In this document: positions 58,101-64,000 of the stretch, piece by piece
How the letters are laid out: each line of letters starts with the position of its first letter
Numbering within the stretch: the first letter of the stretch is position 1
Program-made: the position numbers and the translations under genes
Notes under the pieces: generated by a model
The model's database searches: none
What the model saw: the letters and a program-made list of their open reading frames with translations, nothing else
Told to the model about the DNA's origin: nothing
From: Flavobacterium psychrolimnae
Lineage (GTDB): Bacteria > Bacteroidota > Bacteroidia > Flavobacteriales > Flavobacteriaceae
Length of the DNA: 64,000 nucleotides
Assembly: GCF_003312425.1 (NCBI RefSeq)
Contig: NZ_QNUX01000004.1
Span: 124,001-188,000 of the forward strand
Direction of reading: 5' to 3'

Positions 58101-58498
58101 TTCACGAACAAAAAGATCCATTACTTATTTACAAACTGGAAGCCTTCAATTTGTTTAGAGCCATGATTGACAATGTGAACAAAGAGGTAATTTCATTCTT
58201 GTTCAAAGGAGATTTACCAGCTCAGGAAAACCAACAAATTCAAGAAGCGAAAGAAGTTGCTCCGGTAGAAGATTACACGACTTCAAAAGATGAAATCGTA
58301 AGTAGCGAAGCTGCAAATCGTGAGGCTGGAGAAACGCAACAACGTCAAGTTACCGAAACTATCGTGAGAGATATGCCAAAAATTAATCGCAACGATACTG
58401 TTACGATTCAAAACGTGGCCAACGGACAAACACAAGAAATGAAATACAAAAAAGCCGAAAGCCTAATCGCTTCAGGACAATGGGTTATCGTGAACTAA
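55157..58498 (+). CDS. secA: Preprotein translocase ATPase SecA
   Basis: Drives proteins through the SecYEG channel. 1113 residues, longer than the E. coli protein (about 900), because of extra segments in the first ATPase domain (about 360-480) as in other Bacteroidetes. Walker A is MQTGEGKTLVATLPLYLNAL, DEVDSVLIDDARTPLIISG the Walker B region, GGMTGTASTEAGE and NMAGRGTDIKL the later motifs, with GRAGRQGDPGSSQFYVS. The C-terminus ends AESLIASGQWVIVN and lacks the zinc-binding CxC tail used with SecB. A strong terminator follows. Confidence 0.97.
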   Translation: MSFINSIIKVFVGDKSQKDVKALQPYLNKIKTFEEPLKALSNDELRGRTIFFKDKIKQARSEKDAKIAALKQEVESIVDIDQREDIYVAIDALEKEAYDISEKTLMEILPEAFAVVKETARRFKDNTQIVVTATPKDRELSATKSYITLDGDTAIWANSWSAAGKEITWDMIHYDVQLIGGMVLHEGKVAEMQTGEGKTLVATLPLYLNALTGNGVHLVTVNDYLAKRDSTWKAPLFEFHGMTVECIDNYQPSSEGRKKAYDADITYGTNNEFGFDYLRDNMAHSPADLVQRKHNYAIVDEVDSVLIDDARTPLIISGPVPQGDRHEFMEMKPKIENLVSLQRQLANGFLSEAKKLIKEGKTKEGGFQLLRAYRALPKNKALIKFLSEEGIKQLLQKTENQYMQDNKREMHKIDEALYFVIEEKNNQVELSDNGIQYLSGDTDADFFVLPDIGTEIAAIEKKKLDKDTEAEEKEKLFQDFGVKSERIHTLTQLLKAYALFEKDVEYVIMDNKIMIVDEQTGRIMDGRRYSDGLHQAIEAKENVKIEAATQTFATVTLQNYFRMYNKLGGMTGTASTEAGELWQIYKLDVVEIPTNRGMARLDKEDFIYKTTREKFNAVIEDVTELSKAGRPVLIGTTSVEISELLSRMLKMRGVVHNVLNAKMHKQEAQIVEEAGKPGVVTIATNMAGRGTDIKLSAEVKAAGGLAIVGTERHDSRRVDRQLRGRAGRQGDPGSSQFYVSLEDNLMRLFGSERVAKVMDRMGLQEGEVIQHSMMTKSIERAQKKVEENNFGVRKRLLEYDDVMNAQREVVYKRRRHALFGERLKLDIANMLYDTCELIIGENKATNNFKNFEFELIRYFSITSPVTESEFTKLSEMELTGKVYKATLDYYTEKTERSAREAFPIIKSVYEDKNNQFERIVVPFTDGIKSLNVVTDLKTAYETQGAQLVADFEKNITLAIVDEAWKKHLRKMDELKQSVQLAVHEQKDPLLIYKLEAFNLFRAMIDNVNKEVISFLFKGDLPAQENQQIQEAKEVAPVEDYTTSKDEIVSSEAANREAGETQQRQVTETIVRDMPKINRNDTVTIQNVANGQTQEMKYKKAESLIASGQWVIVN

Positions 58499-58524
58499 TA
58501 ACCGTTTCAATTCCTTATTATTAC

Positions 58525-58560
58525 ATTCCCCAATTACGAAAGTAGTTGGGGAATTTTTTT
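58525..58560 (+). terminator. secA terminator
   Basis: ATTCCCCAATTAC / GTAGTTGGGGAAT around GAAA, then TTTTTTT. Confidence 0.93.
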
Positions 58561-58561
58561 T

Positions 58562-58643
58562 GGAGCTATTCCCGCCATACGTTTCAATCTTGTGGGGCAA
58601 AACGAAAGCCCCACAAGGATTTACACTGCTGTCGGGGCTAGGG
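58562..58643 (+). repeat. Dispersed intergenic element, copy E
   Basis: GGAGCTATTCCCGCCATACG, central perfect stem CTTGTGGGGC / GCCCCACAAG, then GGATTTACACTGCTGTCGGG and GCTAGGG. It begins at the end of the secA terminator, as copy A does at its own terminator. Confidence 0.75.
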
Positions 58644-58916
58644 ATTTTGCAGCAAATAACTCTGTTTACGGTTTCCCGTACTAATCCTGTAAGTAAAGAA
58701 TATATCTTTGAGAATAAATGAAGTACTATTTTATTTATAAGTATTTTCAGCGATTTATTTATATATTTGAAAATAAATAAAATCTGATGTTTACGAGGCC
58801 TATCTACCCAATTTCGGGATGATAAGTCTGATTTTATAAGACAGATATAAGTTATGTATCAGTTCAACCTAAATGACGCATAAAAAAAAGTTTTAAACAA
58901 CTAAACATTCAAAAAA
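58644..58916. other. Gene-free leader of the accessory stretch
   Basis: 273 bp of AT-rich sequence. TATATTTG at 58762-58769 fits the -7 consensus but is about 150 bp from the next start and has no clear TTG partner. Nothing else is supported. Confidence 0.4.
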
Positions 58917-59069
58917 ATGAGATGTAGTAACTGCGGAAAAGAAACTCCATTTAGTGGGAAAGTGTGTCATTGGTGTAACAGTGACAAGTCAAATGATCAA
59001 CAAACACATAGTAAGATTGTTGTAATATCAATAATTATTGTGCTTTTTCTATTTTGGAAATGTTCTTAA
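58917..59069 (+). CDS. Tiny zinc-ribbon protein with C-terminal membrane helix
   Basis: 50 residues. RCSNCGKETPFSGKVCHWCN gives CxxC-x10-CxxC, a complete zinc-ribbon set, followed by a polar linker and one hydrophobic helix (IVVISIIIVLFLFW) ending KCS. Start ATG at 58917 follows an A-run. It is 33 bp before the next small gene. Function unknown; the layout resembles zinc-ribbon-plus-helix proteins that sit on membranes. Confidence 0.7.
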   Translation: MRCSNCGKETPFSGKVCHWCNSDKSNDQQTHSKIVVISIIIVLFLFWKCS

Positions 59070-59102
59070 AAAATAACCACATAATAATAAATTTTATAAA
59101 TA

Positions 59103-59309
59103 ATGAAAATAACTGTTCGAGAATTAATCGAAAAACTAAAAGCAGAAAACCAAGATTTAGAAATTTACTTTGGCGGACTTGAATTTGAACGCTTAAATGA
59201 CCGTAGAAATGAATTACAATTTGAATTCACTCAGTTAGTTTATCCAGATGATCAAGGTAACGTAGTAGTTGAAAATCATTTAAAACCAAAACAATCCAAA
59301 CTAAAATAG
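59103..59309 (+). CDS. Small hypothetical protein
   Basis: 68 residues, soluble, charged: KITVRELIEKLKAENQDLEI, YFGGLEFERLND, then QLVYPDDQGNVVVENHLKPK. The RELIEKLK...DLEIYF pattern resembles small phage or mobile-element accessory proteins, but I cannot name the family. Probably in one transcript with the zinc-ribbon gene. Confidence 0.6.
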   Translation: MKITVRELIEKLKAENQDLEIYFGGLEFERLNDRRNELQFEFTQLVYPDDQGNVVVENHLKPKQSKLK

Positions 59310-59540
59310 TCTCTGGTGTTACTGGACGATATTGTCCTTTTGACTTTCCATGCTGTCATCTTGCTAAATGATATCTTCCATTCTCAATTTTAATTCTAAT
59401 TTCTTGATTTTCAAAAATCATAATAAATACTTTTAATTGTGTTTCTGACTTTAAAACGGCGCAGAAACTAAACCGAAAATTATAATAAACAAAGAACCGA
59501 ATGCCTAACAAAACGTAAAAAATAACTTTAAACTTTAAAA
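59310..59540. other. Gap with a possible broken minus-strand frame
   Basis: No confident gene. On the minus strand an ATG at 59421 opens 21 codons (IFENQEIRIKIENGRYHLAR) to a TGA at 59355-59357, beyond which the same frame stays open. It may be a decayed gene or chance. Confidence 0.3.
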
Positions 59541-60014
59541 ATGAAAAACATAATTACATTACTTATCTCTGTTCTCTTCTTAGTTTCTTGTGGGAATTCA
59601 AAAACGGAAAATGAAAATGACTCTAATAAAAATATAATTGATGTAAAAACAATTATTGGGAAGACTGAAAGTGAGATTGAAAAAATACTTGGAAAATCAG
59701 AAAATAGTGAACAAGTTTCTCCAAGCAACACACCTTGTAAAGATATTCCTTGTGAAAAAAAGTTTTATCAAAAAAATAAATTTGAAATTGTATTTATTGA
59801 TGGCAAATCAGACTGGATAACAATTAATAATATCTCAAATTTTGACTTCAATTCAGAAAACATAACATTATTAGGATTGTCGTCAACAGTACCAAATTTT
59901 GAAAACACTATATCTATAAAATGGAACGATATTGAAAATATAAATGATGTTACTTTCTTTAATAATGGCGAAAATAAAATTGAGTATATCTATATTAAAG
60001 CTTATACAAAATAA
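59541..60014 (+). CDS. Small lipoprotein
   Basis: 157 residues with lipobox (LFLVSC, GNSKTEN). An Asn/Asp/Glu-rich linker leads to IDVKTIIGKTESEIEKILGK, which resembles SmpA/BamE-like small lipoproteins (a GKTESEIEKILG helix), then a Cys pair (TPCKDIPCEKKF) and strands to the end. Unknown role. Lower GC than its flanks. Confidence 0.68.
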   Translation: MKNIITLLISVLFLVSCGNSKTENENDSNKNIIDVKTIIGKTESEIEKILGKSENSEQVSPSNTPCKDIPCEKKFYQKNKFEIVFIDGKSDWITINNISNFDFNSENITLLGLSSTVPNFENTISIKWNDIENINDVTFFNNGENKIEYIYIKAYTK

Positions 60015-60297
60015 ACAAAAACACATCGCTCCGTAAAGTATCCCTAAAAACAAATAAATTTTTCGTAAATGATGCGCAAATGTCTCTGACTTTGCGCAAT
60101 TTTAAGAATCTGTGCACACAACGATAAAACACTTAATAAAAAGAAAATACTACATGTGATTGCTTCGTTCCTCGCAATGACAAAATACACCGCTAAAATC
60201 CGATAGCTAATGTCTTATTTTACATGCAACGCAAACAATAACAATGTCATAACGCAACCAAATCCCCTTTTTGCTATCTTTATAAAAACATTAATCA
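60015..60297. other. Gap with a hairpin and a common intergenic word
   Basis: 283 bp without a gene. TGCGCAAA (60073-60080) and TTTGCGCA (60091-60098) form a perfect inverted repeat around TGTCTCTGAC. GATTGCTTCGTTCCTCGCAA near 60157-60178 is a word often seen between genes in many bacteria. TATCTTTA about 20 bp before the next start is a near-consensus -7 box. Confidence 0.5.
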
Positions 60298-60789
60298 ATG
60301 AAAAAAATAGTACTTCTCCTGCTTGTTTCATTTCTATTCATTTCCTGCTGGCCAACAACAGATAACGGTGAATTTGCACGTCAAGAATACAAACCAGTGA
60401 TTATTGACCGCAGCACTCTGGAAAATTCCATTGCTTTTCAAAATGCACAACCCATTATCAAATCGGGGAAAATCTATATCAAGGACGATTTAATGTTTAT
60501 TAACGATGTCAATAAAGGTTTTCATGTTTATGATTACACGGATCCTAAAAAACCAATCCGACTCCATTTTATAAAAGCTCCGGGCGCTACTGACTTAGCC
60601 ATCAAAGGAAATACGGTGTACATCAATCAAGCAGTCGATTTAGTCACTGCCACTTTCAATCCTGCCACCAAAATTTTTACGGTTACCAACAGAAACAAAA
60701 ATGTATTTCCGCAAAAGCAAGCTCCCAACGGCTTATATGGCTACACTAAAGAAAATGAAATAATAATCGATTGGACATTAATCAAGTAA
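60298..60789 (+). CDS. Lipoprotein with an LVIVD-like propeller repeat
   Basis: 163 residues with lipobox (FLFISC, WPTTDNG). IKSGKIYIKDDLMFINDVNK, HVYDYTDPKKPIRLHFI and TDLAIKGNTVYINQAVDL match LVIVD-type repeats, where short strands describe a state plus a named condition. It is too short for a full propeller. Followed by a second lipoprotein after 3 bp. Confidence 0.7.
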   Translation: MKKIVLLLLVSFLFISCWPTTDNGEFARQEYKPVIIDRSTLENSIAFQNAQPIIKSGKIYIKDDLMFINDVNKGFHVYDYTDPKKPIRLHFIKAPGATDLAIKGNTVYINQAVDLVTATFNPATKIFTVTNRNKNVFPQKQAPNGLYGYTKENEIIIDWTLIK

Positions 60790-60792
60790 CAC

Positions 60793-61521
60793 ATGAAAAA
60801 AATTATATCCTTCGTAGTACTAGTATTTATAATGGGTTGTTCGGACAGTGACAGCGCACACAACGGCGACACAGGACAAGGTGGTTCACTTGCTGTTTTT
60901 GCCATAAAAGGCAATTATTTATACGGCGTAGACCAAATGAAACTAAATGTATTCTCGCTAATCGATTATGAAAAACCCGTAAAAGTCAATGAAATCCCAA
61001 TAGGTTTTGATATTGAAACCCTGTTTTCATATGGAGATAATTTATTTATTGGATCTAGAAACGGAATGTTTATCTATTCAATCACCAATCCTGAAAACCC
61101 AACGAAGTTGTCCAGTGTGCAACACTTTACCGCTTGTGATCCTGTGATTGCCAATAGCACTCACTCCTATGTAACCTTGAACTCGAACACAACCTGTGGC
61201 AACAACACTAACGTTTTGCAGGTCTATGACACCAAAGATCTAACGAATCCAAAATTAATTCATAGCAGAACACTTTCGCAACCTAAAGGCATCAGTTTTT
61301 ACACCGCAGATTATTTATTGGTTTGCGATGATGTTATCAAAATATTCAACATTCAAAATCCTGTTGAACCTGTTTTGGTTCATTCAATTGAGAAAAATTG
61401 TTTTGATTTAATAGTACGTGACAACACCTTATTTGCCATTGGGAATAACGGCGTCTATCGTTATAAAATGAATCCAAATAATATAAAAGACATACAACTG
61501 GAGAGTGAAACAACCTTTTAA
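60793..61521 (+). CDS. Lipoprotein with LVIVD-like propeller repeats
   Basis: 242 residues with lipobox (FIMGC, SDSDSAH). Repeats include LNVFSLIDYEKPVKVNEIPI, MFIYSITNPENPTKLSS, LQVYDTKDLTNPKLIHSRTL and IKIFNIQNPVEPVLVHSI, four visible blades of a possible surface propeller. It lies 3 bp after the previous gene; the two look like a two-gene operon and probable partners. Function unknown. Confidence 0.75.
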   Translation: MKKIISFVVLVFIMGCSDSDSAHNGDTGQGGSLAVFAIKGNYLYGVDQMKLNVFSLIDYEKPVKVNEIPIGFDIETLFSYGDNLFIGSRNGMFIYSITNPENPTKLSSVQHFTACDPVIANSTHSYVTLNSNTTCGNNTNVLQVYDTKDLTNPKLIHSRTLSQPKGISFYTADYLLVCDDVIKIFNIQNPVEPVLVHSIEKNCFDLIVRDNTLFAIGNNGVYRYKMNPNNIKDIQLESETTF

Positions 61522-61847
61522 TGTTCTTTTTGTGACTTTAAAGATTTCTAAATCTACAAAATGAAAACTACACAGTTTTGAAAACCTTTCAGGAGCATAC
61601 TCGGTAGTGAAAAGCAGTATTTAGATAATCGAACCGGGTTTCGGATTTACAAAGCGATAAGCACCAAGTGAAAAGAAAACACTAAATCCCCTTGCAATAC
61701 AAAAGATAGTGTCCCTAAAAGTTTAAACTACTGCAAACTATTACACACAATAAAGGAGGTAGAACAGCAAATAGCGTCACCTCCTTTACTACGGTACTAA
61801 ATAAAAACACTTTTAAGTAATTTATAAGAATTCAGTTTTCAAGTCTA
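61522..61847. other. 326-bp gap with an SD/anti-SD hairpin
   Basis: No gene. A hairpin at 61752-61788 has arms AAAGGAGGT and ACCTCCTTT. The right arm with its flank, TCACCTCCTTT, matches the 3' end of 16S rRNA, and the left arm is a perfect Shine-Dalgarno word. No T-run follows, so it is not a standard terminator. Confidence 0.5.
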
Positions 61848-62654
61848 TTATAATTTTACCAATTGTTTTGCAATCAACAAAAGATCCTTTTCATTTATTT
61901 CCGGTGGATTTGCCAGACCGAATAACTGTTGTCCAGGTCTGCTCACAAATGCAGTTTGCCAGCCAGCCCAATTAGCCCCAGCAACATCCCAACCATGAGC
62001 TGCAATAAGCATACAGTCCTTAGATTCAAATCCCATTTTTCTTGCAGCCCAGTTATAAGCATCATAATGTGGTTTGAATTTACCTACATCTTCAATACTT
62101 AATCGATCATCAAACAAATCATATATTCCAGCATTTTTCAATTGGGATTCAACTGCTTTATTGGATGAATTGGTAAACGAAACTAACGTATATCCCTCTT
62201 TTTTCAATAGTATCAACGCTTCTTTTACTTCAGGATGCGCTGGTAAAGATAAGATTGGTTTAATTGCTTCGCCAGCTTGTTCATCGCTAATAACAACACC
62301 ATTATTAAGACCGACCATCTTTAGCGCTGCACCTCCTATTTTGCCAAAATCATGATATTGATTTCCTACTGTAGTTACTAATGAATACTGTAACATTGTT
62401 GTAAACCAAAGCGATACTAAATCAGGTCTACCTCCTAAAGCATTTCCTATACTTTTTTTCATCCCATTCAGGTCCAATAATGTTTCATTAACATCAAAGA
62501 ATAAGACCTTTGGACGCTGATATTTTTGCTCATCCTTTACCCCAATTGAATTCCCTTTTGCAGTAAAAACAAGATTCGGAGCCACAATTCCTAATCCACC
62601 CACAGCTATCGCCTTATTAATAAAATTCCGTCTGCTTTTTTTAAATTCTTTCAT
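61848..62654 (-). CDS. Tat-exported haloacid dehalogenase-like (HAD type II) protein
   Basis: 268 residues. A twin-arginine signal, KKSRRNFINKAIAVGGLGIV, should send the folded protein to the periplasm. The HAD core follows: KVLFFDVNETLLDL with nucleophile Asp54, LVSFTNSSNKAVES (second motif, Ser/Asn), IEDVGKFKPHYDAYNWAARK with the motif III lysine, and CMLIAAHGWDVAGANWAG. This is the type II haloacid dehalogenase pattern, but dehalogenation of a particular acid is not proven. A TetR gene follows upstream (same strand), with a palindrome between the two, suggesting control of this gene. Confidence 0.87.
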   Translation of the reverse strand: MKEFKKSRRNFINKAIAVGGLGIVAPNLVFTAKGNSIGVKDEQKYQRPKVLFFDVNETLLDLNGMKKSIGNALGGRPDLVSLWFTTMLQYSLVTTVGNQYHDFGKIGGAALKMVGLNNGVVISDEQAGEAIKPILSLPAHPEVKEALILLKKEGYTLVSFTNSSNKAVESQLKNAGIYDLFDDRLSIEDVGKFKPHYDAYNWAARKMGFESKDCMLIAAHGWDVAGANWAGWQTAFVSRPGQQLFGLANPPEINEKDLLLIAKQLVKL

Positions 62655-62682
62655 TCTTATTTATTTAAATTATATTTTAAAA

Positions 62683-62700
62683 ACATACCTAATAGTATGT
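62683..62700. promoter_or_regulatory. Operator-like palindrome before the dehalogenase-like gene
   Basis: ACATACCTAATAGTATGT: arms ACATAC / GTATGT, extended by flanking AAAA / TTTT. Matches the palindrome at 63333-63350 in 15 of 18 bases. It sits 28 bp upstream of the 62654 start. Probably a TetR-family site. Confidence 0.6.
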
Positions 62701-62715
62701 TTTTGATTAAAAAAA

Positions 62716-63315
62716 TTATCTTAAAAGATCTATATAGCGCTCTACTGCTAAAAGATAATCTTCTAAAACAACATCATTATTGTACAATTTTCGAATTCCT
62801 CTAACGCCTTCAAATGCACTGATTAAAAAAACTGCGACCGAAGAAGTATTTACCTCACTAGCAATCAAGTTATCTGCTTTTGCTTTTTCTAACAGCTGAA
62901 TTAGTGCTAATTTCCATTCTTCAATAATTTTTTTTAATGCCAATTGATACGCTACTTCACTATCCGAAATTTCATTGATGAGATTATTCATTGGACAACC
63001 AGATTGTTTCTCTTCAATTGAAAAATTTTTAATTCGCTCGCAAAAAACAGTTTTCAAAATCGAAAATGGATCTCCTACTTCTAGCAAAGGAAGAATCATA
63101 TTGTCATAAACTCTACTCTCAATCCTATCACTGATAACCGCAAGACCTAACTCTTTTTTGTCTTTAAAATGATGGTAAAAAGCGCCTTTCGTAAGTTTTG
63201 TCTCTTTCATCACCTTATCAACACTAATAGCGTGAAAACCATTTTTATAAAACAATACAAATGCTTTATCGATAATTAATTGTCTGGTCAACTCCGATTT
63301 AATTTCTTGCTTCAT
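62716..63315 (-). CDS. TetR/AcrR-family transcriptional regulator
   Basis: 199 residues. N-terminal helix-turn-helix: RQLIIDKAFVLFYKNGFHAI, SVDKVMKETKLTKGAFYHHF and KDKKELGLAV. The C-terminal ligand-binding half contains ERIKNFSIEEKQSGCPMNNL and ISAFEGVRGIRKLYNND, matching the TetR_C type often linked to efflux or detoxification genes. A palindrome sits in its own probable promoter (63333-63350) and another before the dehalogenase-like gene, so it most likely represses itself and that gene. Confidence 0.9.
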   Translation of the reverse strand: MKQEIKSELTRQLIIDKAFVLFYKNGFHAISVDKVMKETKLTKGAFYHHFKDKKELGLAVISDRIESRVYDNMILPLLEVGDPFSILKTVFCERIKNFSIEEKQSGCPMNNLINEISDSEVAYQLALKKIIEEWKLALIQLLEKAKADNLIASEVNTSSVAVFLISAFEGVRGIRKLYNNDVVLEDYLLAVERYIDLLR

Positions 63316-63332
63316 ATTACGAATTTACTAAA

Positions 63333-63350
63333 ACATTCCTACTGGTATGT
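63333..63350. promoter_or_regulatory. Operator-like palindrome in the tetR promoter
   Basis: ACATTCCTACTGGTATGT: imperfect arms, ending GGTATGT. It is just upstream of a near-consensus -7 box TAAATTCG (63320-63327, minus) and thus within the polymerase site of tetR. Confidence 0.6.
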
Positions 63351-63394
63351 TATTATCTAAAATAAATAACATTACTATAACATTAGAAAAAAAA

Positions 63395-64000
63395 CTATTT
63401 CACGTTTTCAGCAAAATACCGTTCTTCAATTCGCTTGATGTCTTTTATGGAATTTTTGGCCCAAGCCAAACGTTTTTCTAAAATTTCCTCATTAGATAAA
63501 TGCCAATCAATATTTGAATTTCGCAATCGATTCGTAAGGTTTTGAATGATTATCGCCGCTGAAACCGAAATATTTAAACTTTCGGTGAAACCTACCATCG
63601 GGATTTTTAGGAAACCATCGGCACGTTGTAAAATTTCCTCAGATAATCCGTCTCTTTCTGTTCCAAAAAATAAAGCACTCGGTTTAGAAATATCAAAATC
63701 TTCCATCAAACAATCATTCTCATGTGGTGTGGTAGCAATGATTTGGTAGCCTTTACTTTTTAACGTATCCAGACAATTCGTAATACTATCGAAGGTATTG
63801 ATGTCGACCCATTTTTGGGCACCCATCGCAATTTCCTTGTCGATACTTTTTCCGTAACGCTGCTCGATAACATTCAATTCCTGAATTCCAAAAATCTCAC
63901 AACTGCGCATCACCGCGCTAGTATTGTGCATTTGGAAAATATCCTCAACAGCGATTGTAAAATGCTTAGTTCTGTTTTCCAATACTTTCAGAAATTTTTC
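63395..64000 (-). CDS. TrmH/SpoU-family RNA 2'-O-methyltransferase (5' end beyond the window)
   Basis: At least 201 residues visible. The frame is open to base 64000 (EKFLKVLENRTKHFTIAVED), so the TTG at 63980-63982 is not the true start. SPOUT motifs: NTSAVMRSCEIFGIQELNVI (motif 1), ALFFGTERDGLSEEIL (motif 2) and IPMVGFTESLNISVSAAIII (motif 3), which bind SAM in a knot. Likely modifies a tRNA or rRNA ribose, as in TrmH (G18). The C-terminal stretch is helical and charged. Confidence 0.92.
   Translation of the reverse strand, partial: EKFLKVLENRTKHFTIAVEDIFQMHNTSAVMRSCEIFGIQELNVIEQRYGKSIDKEIAMGAQKWVDINTFDSITNCLDTLKSKGYQIIATTPHENDCLMEDFDISKPSALFFGTERDGLSEEILQRADGFLKIPMVGFTESLNISVSAAIIIQNLTNRLRNSNIDWHLSNEEILEKRLAWAKNSIKDIKRIEERYFAENVK

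Noticed and set aside
61522..61847. Insertion sequence remnant
   Set aside because: No terminal inverted repeats, no target duplication and no transposase-like frame could be shown.

Overview
The window is AT-rich and looks like Flavobacterium or a close relative in Flavobacteriaceae. The reasons are several exact matches to the Bacteroidetes -7 box TAnnTTTG with a TTG about 17-22 bp upstream, almost no Shine-Dalgarno sites, two giant secreted proteins with the type B (CHU_C / gliding-motility) type IX secretion C-terminal domain, many LxxC lipoproteins, bacillithiol synthesis (BshC), an archaeal-type prolyl-tRNA synthetase and the rpmB-rpmG-DUF4295-ftsY block. Most of it is ordinary chromosome. 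I see no rRNA, tRNA, CRISPR array, prophage or intact insertion sequence.

Layout. 1-9.6 kb: proS (cut by the window edge) diverges from a Trp/Asn/Gly-repeat lipoprotein, followed by a FadL-type outer-membrane protein, rimO, a small exported protein, a lipoprotein amidase, a porin and two small hypotheticals. 9.6-19.7 kb, mostly minus: aldehyde dehydrogenase, CHASE4-type hybrid histidine kinase, a three-gene acyl-CoA (propionyl-CoA type) carboxylase operon, and a B12-binding radical SAM protein. 19.8-29.7 kb: two tandem giant T9SS proteins, the first with about 15 SprB-like repeats, the second with SBBP propeller repeats; their last 1.39 kb is a collinear duplication. 29.7-40.8 kb: MFS transporter, bshC, ndk, DUF721/DciA-like, lipoproteins, a beta-lactamase-fold hydrolase, ftsY and ribosomal protein genes, cinA, Hpt protein, FAH-family hydrolase and an exonuclease. 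40.8-50.9 kb: 2-oxoacid dehydrogenase E2, glycosyltransferase with a RelE/ParE toxin-antitoxin pair directly upstream, ABC-F ATPase, small accessory genes, an unusual zinc-ribbon SDR-like protein and a methyltransferase. 50.9-58.5 kb: lipoprotein, lone LolD/MacB-type ATPase, ATP-grasp protein, PduO-type adenosyltransferase, DUF2795 and secA. 58.5-61.8 kb: a gene-poor accessory stretch of small lipoproteins and a 50-residue zinc-ribbon membrane protein. 61.8-64 kb: a Tat-exported HAD dehalogenase-like protein, its probable TetR regulator with a matched pair of operator palindromes, and a TrmH-family methyltransferase cut by the window edge.

The least explained signals are non-coding. A dispersed 80-140 bp element with conserved ends and a variable central hairpin occurs five times just after genes. 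Large imperfect inverted repeats built from short A/T-rich words lie in two intergenic regions. An orphan terminator-like hairpin sits in a 610-bp gap. Several gene starts are decided by promoter boxes that overlap the longest open frame (radical SAM gene, ABC-F gene, lipoprotein beside proS).
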